64,000 bases of DNA from Microstegium vimineum (GCA_022036555.1 CM039137.1:21433234-21497233); one strand, 5' to 3'. Positions 23,401-35,100 are shown, counted from the stretch's first letter. Numbers and translations are program-made. Notes: generated by a model from the letters alone, not told the origin.

Positions 23401-23588
23401 CTCTCTACTAGCAACATGTTGGATATGCTCATGTCATTAGATATTGCAATCTTACCAAGCCCCTTGACCTTGCCTTTGCCATTGTCACCAAATGTGATAG
23501 AATCAACCCCATTGCAATCATTTGGCTTGATAGAGTTGAACATTCTTGAATCTCCGGTCATATGTTGAGTGCACCCACTATCAAGCAC
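20405..23588 (-). pseudogene. Element B pol: protease, integrase, RT, RNase H
   Basis: The protease begins LDSGCTQHMTGDSRMF at 23588. Integrase (23168-22008) has CSSCQAGKQ, VIVDDFTRYTWVFFLSDK and VRSDNGSEFKN with TPQSNGLVERKNRT. RT (22227-21043) has VYQMDVKSAFLNG-type and LQIYVDDIIFGST motifs. RNase H (21043-20405) has SDSDYAGC and STAEAEYIS. Lesions: TGG to TGA just after MGWL at the start of integrase, overlapping frames at 22008-22227, a one-base deletion near 21043, and CAA to TAA near 20768. No third ORF follows; only about 450 bp separate the pol end from element A. Confidence 0.9.
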
Positions 23589-23629
23589 CCAATGCCTCCC
23601 TCTGGCTTTATAATTGACCTACAAAAGAT

Positions 23630-25671
23630 TCAATTCTTCTTAGGTACCCATTGTTGTTTGGGTCCTCCAATGTTAGTGACTAAGGACTTAGGTACCCAAA
23701 TAGCTTTCTTCTTTGAGCTCTCATTGGGAGTACCCATGTACTTAGCTATCACACCTTTTTTGCCCTTGGTAAGCACATAACTAGAATCAAAGCGAATAGA
23801 GGCACTTGTAAATTTTATCTTGCTTAGATTTAGTTTGCAATATTGCTCATCATGCCCTACTTGCTTGTAACTAGAGCAAAACCGGCCATTGCTCTTCACA
23901 AAGTGAGGCTTTGGAGTCACAAAGGCCGCTTTGCCTTTCTTGAGGGTATAGCCCAATCCCTCTTTGCAAAGGGAGAACCTTTGGCTACCCAAGCACTTAA
24001 GCAAGCGGGCGTCTCCACCATAGGCATTGCCTAAGGCTAGAGTGAGCTTACCAACCTCCTTCTTAAGGGTCTCATTCTCAACCATTAGTGAAGCATCACA
24101 AGTGAAACCATCACTAGTAGAAGAGGTAGAGTTAGAAGTGCTACAAGAAGGGTTAGTTGGAGTGATGATAATGGGTTCATAGAAAGATTTATTGATTATG
24201 TCACAAATTGTTCCCATGTCACTTGTTGAAACATGCTCTTTCTCCTTTTGCTCTATAAGAGATGAGTGAGCTATTTCAAGCTTAGAGTGAGCTTTGCCAA
24301 GCTTCTCATGGGCATCCTCTAGCCTCTCAGGAGTAAGATTGAGTTCATCAAAGGATTGCTTGAAAGCTTGAAGCTCTTTCCGCAATGCTTTGCACTTCTT
24401 TCTCTTGAGATCAAAGTAAGTCTTAGCATCTTCCAACATTTCAATTAATTCATCTTTAGTGGGTTCATCATAATCATCATCACTAGAATCACTCTCATCA
24501 TCGGATAGTACCTTAGTGGACTGAGCCATGAAGCATGTAGATGGAGTGTCGAAGAGAGAGATCTTGTCCTTCATAGCAATGCTTGCAAGAGCCTTCTTCT
24601 TGCTTGATCTCTTCTCATCATCACTTGAGTCATCATCATCACTTGAAGAATCATTATCCCAAGTGACAACATATGAGCCTCCCTTCTTGCTCTTCTTGAG
24701 AGTCATCTTGCTCTCTTTCTTTTCTTTCTTCTTACCCTTCTTCTCATCTTCATTGTCACTATGAAGAGGACAATCCGCAATGAGATGATCCTTGCTATTG
24801 CACTTGAAGCATCTTATATCCTTCTCATTGAACTTGTGTGAGTTCTTCTTCCTTCTTGCTCTATAGCCCTTCTTCTTCATGAACTTGCCAAATTTCTTGA
24901 CAAATAGAGCCATCTTCTCTTCATCATCATCACTATCACTTGAGCACTCATCATAGCTTGATTCATCACACTTTGCTTTGCCCCTTGATGATGATGTGGC
25001 TTTGAATGCCACACTCTTCTTCTTCTCATCCTTCTTTTCATCCTTCTTCTCCTTATTCTCTCTTATATTGTCCTTGTCTTCTCTAAAGGTGTCATCGGTA
25101 ATCACCTCACCAAGAACTTGGTTTGGTGTCATTGTGTCCAATCCACTTCTCACCAATAGAGTGACTAGCATCTCAAATCTTGGTGGGAGACTTCTCAAGA
25201 ATTTGAATGAGAAATCCTTGTTCTCCACCTTCTCTCCAAGTGACTTGAGGTCATTGACAAGTACCTCAAGCCTATTGAACATTTCCGGCATATTCTCATC
25301 ATCCTTCATCTTGAAGCTAGCAAACCTCTCCTTCAAGATATATGCCTTGGCCCCTTCATGGATTGAGTTCCCTCATAGGAGTCCTCAAGCTTCTTCCATA
25401 TATCATAAACACTCTCTATATTCTTGATTTGCTCAAAGACCTCCTTAGAGATTGCATCATGCATGGCACTCAATGCAATGTCATTGTTTTGGAGCTTCTC
25501 CTCCTCGGCCGTGGTGGGTGCCTCTTCATTCACCACCTCAAACTTCTTGTCGACCACCAACCATACCTTCTAGTTGATTGATTTGATATGGGTGGTCATC
25601 AATGCCTTCCACTAGCTATAATCGGTGCCATCAAACTTGGGTGGCCTCTTGGTGTTGTTGATAAGAGCCAT
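23630..25671 (-). pseudogene. Element B gag
   Basis: Starts at an ATG at 25671 (MALINNTKRPPKFDGTDYS). Two early in-frame stops (after GTDYS and after KSIN) and a frameshift near 25335 break it. The rest is open for 568 residues (25336-23630). It contains the retrotransposon gag core, the CCHC zinc knuckle CFKCNSKDHLIADC near 24770-24815, long Ser/Asp-rich tracts, and a coiled-coil stretch rich in K, E and L. Gag forms the particle that packages the element RNA. It is decayed and not expected to function. Confidence 0.85.
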
Positions 25672-25713
25672 TTTAACACTGTGGGATGTTAAGCCTCAAA
25701 GAAACGGTGTACC

Positions 25714-25726
25714 GGCTCCGATACCA
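25714..25726 (-). promoter_or_regulatory. Element B primer-binding site
   Basis: Minus strand TGGTATCGGAGCC, two bases from the LTR end; it matches the initiator-Met tRNA primer site usual in this lineage. Confidence 0.85.
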
Positions 25727-25728
25727 CT

Positions 25729-27752
25729 TGAAAGGTCTAGATATGGCTAGAGGGGGGGTGAATAGCCTATTAAAATTCTACAACAACACTTAAGAAAACT
25801 TATTAGAATAAAACACGGCGTAAAGCAAGTTTGCGCTAGCACTACGGTTAGGCAAGCCACCTACCAATTTTAGTCACTAGCAAGATAACCTATGTCACAC
25901 ACAAGAGCTAGAGAACTAGAGTGACACAACTAAGCTACACAAACTAAGCTAGAGGCTCTACTTTGCAAGAAAGTAAAGAATAGTAGTGCAAAGCTAGAGA
26001 TAGAAAGGTTATACCGACGTGGAGAGTAGCAATCAAGAGATATCTAATATGGAAGCAATCACAATATGAATCCTCGATAGAGACAAGATGACACAATGAT
26101 TTTTTACCGAGGTTCACTTGTTTGCCAACAAGCTAATCCTCGTTGTAGCGATTCACCTACTTGGAGGTTCACGCGCTAATTGGCATCACACGCCAAACCC
26201 GTCACCGGGTGCCGCAAAACCAACACAAGATAGGGATCCACAAGCTACGAGCAATCCACTAGAGATACCTTTTGCGAACTCCCGTGGGGAAGGTTCAAGA
26301 ACCCCTCACAATCCACCGATCGGAGCCAAAGACAATCACCTTCCTCCGCTCAACGATCCTCGTCGCTTCAAGCCGTCTAGGTGGTGGCAACCTCCAAGAA
26401 TAACAAGAGCTTCCGCGAAGACGACGATCACCAAGTGCCACTAGAATGCAATCAATGAGCAATGCACTTGGATTCACTCAATCTCTCATGAATATGTCAA
26501 TTATGTCAAGAGGATGAGTGGGTGGAGCAATCTCAAGCAAGCACAAGTGTATAAGTGAAGTAGGAGTGCGAGAAAGAGCCCCAAGGGCCGGCCAAACACA
26601 CATATATAGCCCTCTCACAAAGACTAGCCGTTTAGCCCCCATTTTCCACTTCCTGCCCCACCTCTGGACGCACTTTACAAAGGGGGTCCGGACCATTGCG
26701 CATGCGTCTGGACCCTCTGCCACAGAGAGATCTCCACTGCTCATCATCTCCGGACGCTGTCCTCCGAACGCGCGCAATGTGTCGTCCGGACAAACGTGCC
26801 TGCGTTCGGTCGCTTGTCGATTCAAACGGCTTTCTTCGCGCCTTTGCCACCGCTCGCCACGTGTCTCCGGATGCACCTGTTCACAGGGTCCGGAGCCACT
26901 GTTCATAGGGTCCGGAAATATTTTCCCGTGCACCCGAGAACACCCGAGAGCTTGCTTGAGCCAACAGCACCTCCGGACGCAAGTCCGGAGCCTCAGTCCG
27001 GACCATCACTTGCGTCCGGATCATCTCCACCAGAGACAACAGAGAGCGCACTGGTTCTGGACGCGTGTCCGGATCCAGCATCCGGACACGCAACAGCGTC
27101 CGGAGCTCTGCTCACAGCACTGCCCAGCTAGGGTATGCCTTCGGACCCACACGCCATAGTCCGGACAGGCAGAACCCTAGCGTCCGGACCTTGCGTCCGG
27201 GCTGCTTTCCTCTGCCAAAGCAGCACCAAACTTCCTCCAACTCTCTTCCAAGCTTCCAAGGGCTAACACTAAGTGATCTCAACACTTGTGCACGTGTGTT
27301 AGCTTTTAGTTCAAAAAAAACTTGGAATTAGTTGGTTGTTTCACTAGTTCAATTGATTTTAATGCAATGCATATGAACCTAGTGGCACATGATAACCGTA
27401 ATCAAACACGTGAGCTCCCTCCTTGATAGTACGGCTATCTATCCTAAATGTGATCACACCCTCTATGGTGTCTTGATCACCAAACCAAAAATGGTTCCTA
27501 TTTCACCTTTGCCTTCACACCAATTTCTTTTGCACCACCATCATGCTGAGCTTGTGCCATCCACTTGATCCACCTTGCTCCATCACATGGCATGTACCAA
27601 CCTATCTCATGATTCACACTTAGAGATCCAAGGTTAGTACTTAGGTAGGTTTCACCAATTACTCAAAACCAAACACATGGGGACTCTCAAGAGTGTCAAG
27701 CCAAAATAAGAAAGATCTAAGGAATTGTGAATTGGCTTGACCATATTGATAT
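25729..27752 (-). repeat. Element B right LTR (5' LTR)
   Basis: About 2.0 kb. It begins TGAAAGGTCTAG at the primer-binding-site side. In element orientation, many TCCGGA/GTCCGGAC motifs (26640-27200) lie just upstream of a TATATA box at 26603-26608. The outer end is inferred from the GGAGT duplication. Confidence 0.75.
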
Positions 27753-29337
27753 GGAGTCTCATATATCAAAGCTTGATTGATCTCAACATTCATATCTACA
27801 AGATATTCAAGCAAGGATCACAATATTAAAGAAATGGTTTTCAATGGATACTTAATATAGTGTGACTTGAGTATGGCTTGATAGGGTGAAGATAGCAAGG
27901 AAAGGACTTCGAGGTACTAAGCAAAGGTGAAGGTCAAGGAGACCGAGGTACTATGGCTAAGGTGAAGAAGAAAGTACTTGCATTGAGTCTAAGTACTAAT
28001 CAAGCTATGATGAGTCATATTATGTTGAGGATCAAATTATTAGTGGTAGTGACTTGAAGCCATGTGTTGAACTCATATGTGTTGGAAGATTCAAGTCACA
28101 AGCTCTAAGGTGTGTTTGCTCAAAGATATTAGATAAGGATGATTGCAAACACATGATCAAGGTATTATAAGAATGAGGACAATACATTTAATGGTGCAGC
28201 CCCAATTATCAAAGGATACGATGGCCAACTCAAAAGCATTTAAATTATTTGATGTTTTGAATTTGAGTTTAGGAAAGGCCGTACTACAAAGGGTGATGCA
28301 ATGTACATGCTTAAATGTGCAACCAAGTGCTCAAATTCCACCAAACATTCTCTCATATCTTGCCCAGAGTCCCTACAAAATAGTTTTTCATTCGGAGCAT
28401 TTTTGGGCAGCGCAGCAGTGCCGGACCTGAGAGCGTCAGTGCCACGACTTAAAGTTATCGTTGGACAACAGGGAGTACTTCTATCCCCTTCCTGCTGCCC
28501 CCAATGGTCATCTCGACCATTCCCTTGTCCAGTGCTCACAACAACAGCTCTCTCCCTCTCTCTAACTTCATTGGAGCCCTCAAGATTTTCCCTTTGATTC
28601 CTCTCCAATCCTTTGAGAGATTGAGCCTCCAAACTCCATTAGAGAGCAGTCCAAACTGTTCTTCATCGTCTAGAGCACTTGGTTCGCGTTCAAGCCGGTG
28701 GATTGCATTCGTTACTCTTGGAGCTTGCTCCTAGCCGGCTAGAGTGTCGCTCGTGGAGCTTGCCAACTTGTGTGGCAGCCCCGGAAGGTTTGTAACCATC
28801 TCATTGCAGCTAAGAAATCACCCCTCACTTTAAGAGTTCACTCTCTTGATTTGAGAACGAGGGAAAGGCAAGCCTTCTGTGGCGAGCCTAAGCCTTGTGT
28901 GGCGAACCTCAACAACGTGGACTTAGGCCAGCCTTGGTGGCGACGCTGAACCACGGGATAAATCATGTGTCACTTGTGTTTGTGTTATTTGTTTTACTTG
29001 CATTTGTCCTCAAGGTGATTTCTAGGGTTTGGTCCCGATCTACTTGGTGGTGCAGCTCCTACCTATTCTAAAAGGTTGTACAGGTTCTATACTATACTAG
29101 GAAGGTTTCCATTCAAGCAGAATTTCGATTTGCTGGTTAGATTTTGAATTATATACATATCTGTCTCACTGTCTAGCACTGCCGGGCTGAGAGCAGCAGT
29201 GTCGGGCAGAGCAGCAGTGCCGGGCTCCAGAGCGGCACTGCCGCGCCTGTAACCTGATAAGTTCTGCAAATAATTTTTAAACAGGCCTATTCACCCCCCC
29301 CCCTCTAGTCCTGCTGGGCGACATCAAGGTCCTTTCA

Positions 29338-30150
29338 ACTGATCCACATCTGGGAACACCACATTTACATCAATACACGGATCATCAGCATCATAAGAAA
29401 ACATGAGAGGATCATACTCATCTTCCTCATCAACAATTTCACCATCAGGATCAAACTCAGTGTCAGAGTCAGACCAAGCATCATCAGAGTCGGATGATGC
29501 AGCCAAATCAGTGTCATAGCTGCTATCACTTAGAACTTCTGCATCATCAGCCTTAGAAGCACTTTCTTTGGTGGCAGCTCTCTTTTTTTGGTGCATATTG
29601 TCTTTTTTTGGAGGGGGTCGTGGCTGTTTCATTTGTGGATGTTTCATTTGTGGCTGTAGCATTTGTGGTTCTCTCATTTGTGGCTCTCTCACTGGTGCCT
29701 TCCTCAATTAGGACCACGGCAGCCCTCACACTAGGGTGAAATCTTCTCTTTGTTGGAGAAGATTGTAGTGGCCCATCAAAATCATTTATCTGAGCATTGA
29801 TACATACTAATCCATTCTCTAAATTGATTAGAAACCAGTCTAACAGATTTTCATCAGATTTAATTTCCATAGAACCATTCTCCAAATCACGTCACAAGGT
29901 AATGTACAGTTTAAAACCCCACAAGCAATGCTCAGCAATAAAATCAACAAGCTGCAGCAGTCCAAAGCTATTTGTGTCAACAACCTTGGTTGACAAAGTT
30001 TTACCTTGCCACCATATTTTTGGACCACTGTCTGGCAAGCTGAAAAATGAACGCACTATAGCAACAAGTTCCAATTTACTCTGATTTAGCCTATAAATCA
30101 CACCAGGGAATAAACGAGTTACACATCTACTAATCGTTGCTACAAACCAG
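29338..30150 (-). pseudogene. MULE transposase, N-terminal part
   Basis: Minus-strand reading gives a broken frame from about 30150 to 29338. Parts are KLELVAIVRSFFSLPDSGPK, then NSFGLLQLVDFIAEH, then a Thr/Asn repeat region, then a strongly acidic stretch (DSDDAWSDSDTEFDPDGE) and DVNVVFPDVDQ at the solo-LTR junction. An acidic linker followed by VFPDVDQ and the DNA-binding domain is the normal layout of plant MURA-like proteins. At least one frameshift lies near 29600-29640 and an in-frame stop near 29886-29891. It joins to 6975-7142 once the solo LTR is taken out. Confidence 0.75.
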
Positions 30151-30699
30151 TGAATTGAAGCACACATCTCATAAATTGTGAATATACCTGGGATCTCCCA
30201 TGGTGTCCGGCTCTTCCATGGTCCGAGACGCTGCTGCTGCGGGCTCCAGGCTGCGGGGCGGGGATGGGCGAGGCCCCCAGCCGCACCACCAAGGGCGCGC
30301 GCCGGGGGTACAGGCTGGATTGGGCGCAGCACTCCGGAAGGCCCCGGACTGCCCCTTGCCGGTTGCCGCGTCCAGGTGAACCGACGTGAACCGAGCAGTG
30401 GGCGCCGCGAACCGAGCTGCGCCTAGGGGAGGTGGGGATGAGGAGGGCGACGGCGAGGAAGCGGCACCAAGAGCGAGGCCGCCGCCGGAAGGGGCGCCGT
30501 CAGGAACCGCCCACTCGAACCCTAGGCGCGGCGTCCGTCGCCGCGACCGAAACCACGGCGGTGTTTTTTTTTCGTGCGTTTTTTTCCCATGCGATGGTGT
30601 CGAGTAGGAAAAGGAGAGACCCAGGTGCATTTGTGTCCTTTGGGCCAGATGCCTTTTCTTTTCTATTTTTTCCATTTAATCTGACTATATTAACGGAGT
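30151..30699 (-). other. GC-rich 5' region of the MULE transposase
   Basis: CpG-rich sequence between the transposase N-terminal part and the right inverted repeat, probably its promoter and 5' UTR. Long ORFs on both strands here reflect GC content; I see no domain in them. Confidence 0.45.
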
Positions 30700-30818
30700 T
30701 ACAATCCAAGGGTAGACGGTAGCTTCATGTAAAAAAACGAGGGTAAAACGCAAAGTTAAAAAAAGAGGAGTAAAATCACCATAGAGGTTTAAAACAAGGG
30801 TAAGAACACCAAATTCCC
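30700..30818 (-). repeat. MULE terminal inverted repeat, right
   Basis: Inverted partner of 6151-6270. It ends CCAAATTCCC at 30818, followed by the duplicated TATTTATAA. Confidence 0.8.
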
Positions 30819-30827
30819 TATTTATAA
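30819..30827. repeat. MULE target-site duplication, right copy
   Basis: TATTTATAA, identical to 6142-6150. Confidence 0.9.
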
Positions 30828-31039
30828 TGCTAGAAAGATGCAACATGCAAGTTCTCAATTGCCTGGCATCCTGCTAGTCTGGAACGGTCTAACCTGTATT
30901 TGTAGCAGTAGCCTTACGGCTCCTGCTCCTTGATGACAGTAATTCGCCACCATTCTTGTTATAGTTGACCTAATCATTCATCAGACCTTTGTGTTTGTGA
31001 GATATCGCAACACAGAGTAGAGCATACTTGTGTGGTAGT
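30828..31039. other. Unique sequence between the MULE and element D
   Basis: About 210 bp of low-copy-looking sequence, probably the original NOP58-LCR intergenic DNA. GTAGT at 31035-31039 would be the element D target duplication, but the other side is deleted. Confidence 0.5.
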
Positions 31040-32630
31040 TGAAGAATCATGGCCCTAGTTGGTTTCGGTGATTAACGACAATTAGAGATTATTATGGCTA
31101 ACGTGTGTTTTGCAGAGGCTATGCGTAGCTTAGCCATAGTGATCAAGGAGAATGGGCTCTAAAGGTCATCACTTAGCCCCCAAGATGGATATCGTTTCGG
31201 TTGATAAGGAGACATGATGAAGACCCTAGAATGATAGGCTAGGTGCCATAAGGAGATGAAGGGCACTTAGAATTAGATAGGGCTTCTCTTTTTACCTTTG
31301 ACCGTACTATTAAGAGGGGTTGAGATTAGTAGCTTGACTTAGGAAAGCTTCATGTTTAGGTGTGGTGCACACTTGACTTCCTTAGCTCTAAGCAAGCCTA
31401 TGGTGACCGTAAGATAGCCTAGAACATCTTCCATATTCATCGCGACGAAAAATGGAGTTGTCCAAATCATTTTCTGGGCGTCGGACGCTCCTGGCAGGGG
31501 CGCCGGACGCTGTCCGTCGGCATCGGACAAAGGCGCTGGACGCTGGGTGGTTGAGTCCACAGCGTCCGTCGGCCTTCCAGAGAGGTTGTTTTCTAGCTAA
31601 GTTTTTCAGGGTGCGTCGGACGCTGTCCGTCGGCCAGGCGTCGGACGCTGGGAAGAGCGTCCGTCGACCTTCCAGAGAGGGTTGTTTTTTAACCCTAGCC
31701 AGAACTCAGCGTCGGACGCTGTGGCTGAGCGTCCGTCGCCTAGTGACGTAGCGTCCGTCGCTGGGAATAGTGTGTCAGAACTAGCCGTTAGACAGAGGCG
31801 TCGGACCGTCCGTCGCCTCAATTATGAATAGAAACTAGCCGTTGGGCATGCGACGGATCGTCCATCGCCTAGTCGACGGAGCGTCCGTCGCCAACTTAAA
31901 ATGCCAGCCCGAGGCAGTTTTCAGAGGGTCTATTTATAGCCCCTCCCACTTCTCTCCCACCTTGCCTTTGCTCATTTGGGTTGCTGAGTTTGTTGAGAAG
32001 GTTGGGAAGAGAGCAAGAGCCCTAGAGAGAGAGTGATTCGCGAATCCATCCATCCTCTCTCTAGTTCATCCAAGAGTTCAAGTGTGCATCCTCTAGTTGT
32101 GAAGCTTGAGTGAGTCAAGCGAAGATCGAGGCTTGTTACTCTTGGTGATCGACATCACCTAGACGGTCCGGTGGTGCTCGGAGGAAGGTGATCGCCGGAA
32201 GATTGTCGGCGGCCCTTCTCCATCGACGTTGTGATCGGTTGTGGGCGATTCACCGAGCCGGAGTGGCGAAGAATCAGCCCGTAGAGAGCACTCATCCCTT
32301 GCGTGGGATTGAGGGGGAGCTATACCTTGCGAGGTGCTCCAACGAGGACTAGGGGGAGTGTCGACTCCTCGATACCTCGGCAAAACATCGCCGTGTCAAG
32401 CATCTCTTTCCCTAGCTCTTTATTACCGCATTACTTTCCGCACTTGTCTTTTAATTCATACTAGAATTGTGTAGGAAGTTTTCGCTTACCTTTGCCTTGT
32501 TACCGCTTTCTAGCTAGGACACACAAGCGGTAGGCACTAGGGGGTTAATTGGCTCTTTACAGGTTTAATTCTTGTTTAGAAATTAAAAAGAGCCCAATTC
32601 ACCCCCCTCTTGGGCATCTTGATCCTTTCA
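31040..32630 (+). repeat. Element D 5' LTR
   Basis: 1591 bp, TGAAGAATCATGGCCC to GATCCTTTCA. From about 31497 to 31893 it is filled with GCGTCGGACGC and GCGTCCGTCG motifs in both orientations, directly upstream of a TATTTATA box at 31931-31938. Confidence 0.93.
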
Positions 32631-32632
32631 AT

Positions 32633-32644
32633 TGGTATCGGAGC
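32633..32644 (+). promoter_or_regulatory. Element D primer-binding site
   Basis: TGGTATCGGAGC two bases after the LTR end. Confidence 0.88.
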
Positions 32645-32682
32645 AAGGTTGCTCTAAATTAGGCTTCACCGCCTAGAGCAAG

Positions 32683-34749
32683 ATGTCCCATGGGGATGGA
32701 CCACCTCCCATGTTCGATGGAGACGACTTTCCTTATTGGAAAGTTGGTATGGAGGCCTATTTAGAGGCCGTTGACGTGGGTGTGCTCAAAGCCGCCACAA
32801 AGGGAGGCACTCTCTTCGCGGAGGACCTCAACTTTGAAAAGCACAATGCCAAGGCAAAGAACATACTCTTTCGTGGCATTAGCAAGGATGTCTTCAACCG
32901 AGTGCGTAATGCCAAAGACGCATTTGAGTTGTGGACCACTATTTGTGCAATTCACGAAGGCACAAAGAGTGAGCGTGAAGAACGCTATCACTTGGTTATG
33001 GCTAAGCTCAATTCTTTCTCTATGCATGCAAATGAAAATGCAAATGAAATGTACTCACGTCTCAACATTATTGTAGAGGAATTAAATGGGCTCGGTCTCA
33101 ACCAAATGGAACCGGCCGATGTGGTACGCAAGATTCTTTGTGTCTTGCCCATTGAGAAGTATGGCCACATCATCACGGTGCTTCACCAAGGAGATCTCTC
33201 CGCCGCTACACCAACACAAATTTTGGGCAAGATCAATGCCCATGAGATGTACATGAAGATTGGTGATGGTGGCTCATCCTCCTCCTCCAAGAAGAAAGAA
33301 AAAGAGAAGGAGGAAAAGAAGGACTTGGCACTCAAGGCATCCTCCTCGGAGAAGCACAAGATGCAAGTCATGTATGAGAGCTCAAGCGATGATGATGATG
33401 ATGATGATCTCGCTCTCATGGTGAAGAAAACAACCAAGATGTTGAAGAAGCTAAGCAATAATGGAGTCAAGTTTGACTCAAAGAAGAAGAAATTCTTCAC
33501 AAGCTCTTCAAGAAAGCCCCTCTCCAAGATGGATTGTTACAATTGTGGCAAACTTGGACACTTGGCTCATGCTTGTCCCGAAGAAAAGAAAGACAAGTAC
33601 AAGAACAAGAAAGCTAACAACAAGTTCAAGTACAACAAGGGCAACAAGGTTGAGTCAAGTGATGAGGAGAAGAAGGATGACAAGCCATTCAAGAAGAAGA
33701 AGAACTTCAACTTCCACAAGAAGAAGAAGAATGGCAAAGCCTACATTGTTGGTGATTGGCTCACCGACATTGAAGACTCAAGTGACTCATCCGGAGATGA
33801 AAGTGAAGAAGAGAAGGTGGCCGCCTTGGTGATTGGTTCATCTACTCCACCGCCACCCCCTCCATCATCTCCGGGTTCATCCTCTACACACCTATGCCTC
33901 ATGGCTAAAGGTGACAAAAAGGTACAAAAAGAGGATAGTGATGATGAGGCTAGCTCTAGTGATGATAGTGATGATGAGTTTGAGGCACCTTCCTATGATG
34001 AGCTAATTGAAATTTGCAATAAATACACTAAGCTCATTAGGAAGTATAAAGGCAAAAGTGAATCACTAGAGAAAGCCAATAGTAACTTGCATGCTAAGCT
34101 TGATGACTTGACTAGTGCTAATGATGAATTGAAGCTTGAGAACAAATCTCTCTCATCTAGCACTAGGGAGCTCAAAGCCTCACTCAAGCAAGCAAATGAG
34201 AAACATGATAAGCTTGAGAGGTCAACACAAGTGCTCCAATCAAGATACAACTTGCTAAAAGATGACTACAACCAAGTTAAAAATGAACATGGCACACTTG
34301 TGATAGCTAATGAATTGCTTTCAAATGATCTTGCTACACATGTTGCTATTAACCCGGTTGTTAAGTGTGATATAGCTACTTCTTGTGAGGACTTGCTTGA
34401 TGAAGTTGCTAGTGAGCAAAATGCTAAGTGCAAGGGCAAGAAGGTAGCTGAGGCCGACAAGCATGATGACTATGTGAAAATGAGGCAAGAAAACTCCAAG
34501 CTCAAGGAAGAGCTAATCAACCTCAAGGCAAGCAAGCCACTCACTATCAAGTCGGCCAAACAAGATGACAAAGATGCAATGACCTTGATCAAGTCTCTCA
34601 AAGAGGAAAATGCAAAGCTCAAGGTTGAGAAGATCAAGCTTATAAGTGGATTGGAGAAGTTCACCAAGGGCCACAACCTTCAAAGTGAGCTCTTGATGAA
34701 CACTATCATGAAGACCGACAAGACCGGCATTGGGTTCAAGGAGAACTAA
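32683..34749 (+). CDS. Element D gag, intact 688 residues
   Basis: An uninterrupted frame starts at ATG 32683 (MSHGDGPPPMFDGDDFPYWK). The retrotransposon gag core occupies about residues 10-200. It is followed by a Lys-rich part, a CCHC zinc knuckle CYNCGKLGHLAHAC near residues 285-298, Ser/Asp-rich tracts, and a long coiled coil from about residue 440 to 670. The stop is TAA at 34747. A further in-frame ORF (34753-35100) adds a second knuckle, CFGCGQEGHLQSQC, so the original gag was probably longer and the stop secondary. Gag packages element RNA in virus-like particles in the cytoplasm. Confidence 0.88.
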   Translation: MSHGDGPPPMFDGDDFPYWKVGMEAYLEAVDVGVLKAATKGGTLFAEDLNFEKHNAKAKNILFRGISKDVFNRVRNAKDAFELWTTICAIHEGTKSEREERYHLVMAKLNSFSMHANENANEMYSRLNIIVEELNGLGLNQMEPADVVRKILCVLPIEKYGHIITVLHQGDLSAATPTQILGKINAHEMYMKIGDGGSSSSSKKKEKEKEEKKDLALKASSSEKHKMQVMYESSSDDDDDDDLALMVKKTTKMLKKLSNNGVKFDSKKKKFFTSSSRKPLSKMDCYNCGKLGHLAHACPEEKKDKYKNKKANNKFKYNKGNKVESSDEEKKDDKPFKKKKNFNFHKKKKNGKAYIVGDWLTDIEDSSDSSGDESEEEKVAALVIGSSTPPPPPPSSPGSSSTHLCLMAKGDKKVQKEDSDDEASSSDDSDDEFEAPSYDELIEICNKYTKLIRKYKGKSESLEKANSNLHAKLDDLTSANDELKLENKSLSSSTRELKASLKQANEKHDKLERSTQVLQSRYNLLKDDYNQVKNEHGTLVIANELLSNDLATHVAINPVVKCDIATSCEDLLDEVASEQNAKCKGKKVAEADKHDDYVKMRQENSKLKEELINLKASKPLTIKSAKQDDKDAMTLIKSLKEENAKLKVEKIKLISGLEKFTKGHNLQSELLMNTIMKTDKTGIGFKEN

Positions 34750-34752
34750 ATC

Positions 34753-35100
34753 ATGAAGGACAAGGTCAAGATAGAAGCCAAGAACTATTACAAGAACAAG
34801 GCTATGAGGAGCAACTATGACACACCAAAGCCCAAACCCAAGAAGTGCTTTGGATGTGGTCAAGAGGGTCATCTTCAATCCCAATGCAAGACTCCACCTC
34901 CCAAGACCTTGCCCAAGCACATAAGGTCGTTCGCTCATGATGCACACTTCATCATCAACAAGGACTCCAAGGGTAGACCTCAAGTTGTATTTCTCGGTCC
35001 AAAGATGAAGAACAAGCCCAAAGTGCTATGGGTTGCTAAGGAGTTGGTGGACAAGGCTATGGGACCTCGCCAAGTGTGGGTTCCCAAACAACAAGCTTAA
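34753..35100 (+). pseudogene. Element D gag C-terminal part with second zinc knuckle
   Basis: Same frame as gag, after one stop codon. It contains CFGCGQEGHLQSQC at 34847-34888 and ends WVPKQQA, matching the WVPK(K)N ends of the B gag. Twenty-one bases and a second stop separate it from the protease. Confidence 0.8.

Larger units (their letters stand above)
7721..27752 (-). mobile_element. SIRE-type Copia retrotransposon (element B), reverse orientation, nested in C
   Basis: Coding order on the minus strand is gag, protease, integrase, RT, RNase H, from about 25671 down to 20405. Its right-hand LTR is its 5' LTR (25729 to about 27752), next to a primer-binding site. Its left-hand 3' LTR is only partly present (7721-8419), because element A follows directly. 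GGAGT lies before 7721 and again at 27753-27757, a probable 5-bp target duplication in C. The LTR would then end in AT rather than CA, so the right boundary is less certain than the left. Confidence 0.8.
7143..29337 (+). mobile_element. Solo LTR of a SIRE-type Copia retrotransposon (element C), split by nested elements
   Basis: It begins TGAAAGTGCATCTAGCCC at 7143 and ends CAAGGTCCTTTCA at 29337, the usual TG...CA ends of grass SIRE/Maximus LTRs. A perfect 5-bp duplication ACTGA flanks it (7138-7142 and 29338-29342). No internal region of C is present, so it is a solo LTR left by LTR-LTR recombination. C itself comprises 7143-7720 and about 27753-29337, roughly 2.16 kb. The rest is elements B and A. 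Its 3' part carries GCAGTGCCGG motifs near 28410-28450 and 29180-29250. Confidence 0.88.
6151..30818 (-). mobile_element. Mutator-like element (MULE) with 9-bp target duplication, expanded by nested retrotransposons
   Basis: The left end GGGGCTTTGGCGTTTCTACC (6151) and the inverted right end GGGAATTTGGTGTTCTTACC (30818 backwards) are diverged terminal inverted repeats of roughly 110-120 bp, sharing TACCCTTGTTTTAA and ATGGTGATTTTAC. A perfect 9-bp duplication TATTTATAA flanks them at 6142-6150 and 30819-30827; nine bases is the Mutator-superfamily signature. Without the solo LTR and its nested contents, the MULE is about 2.5 kb (6151-7142 plus 29338-30818). Its transposase gene lies on the minus strand and is decayed. 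The orientation given is that of the transposase. Confidence 0.88.

Noticed and set aside
30169..30675. 168-residue minus-strand ORF near the MULE right end
   Set aside because: Low-complexity, GC-driven, ends before the transposase frame; no motif. A captured gene fragment cannot be excluded but is not supported.
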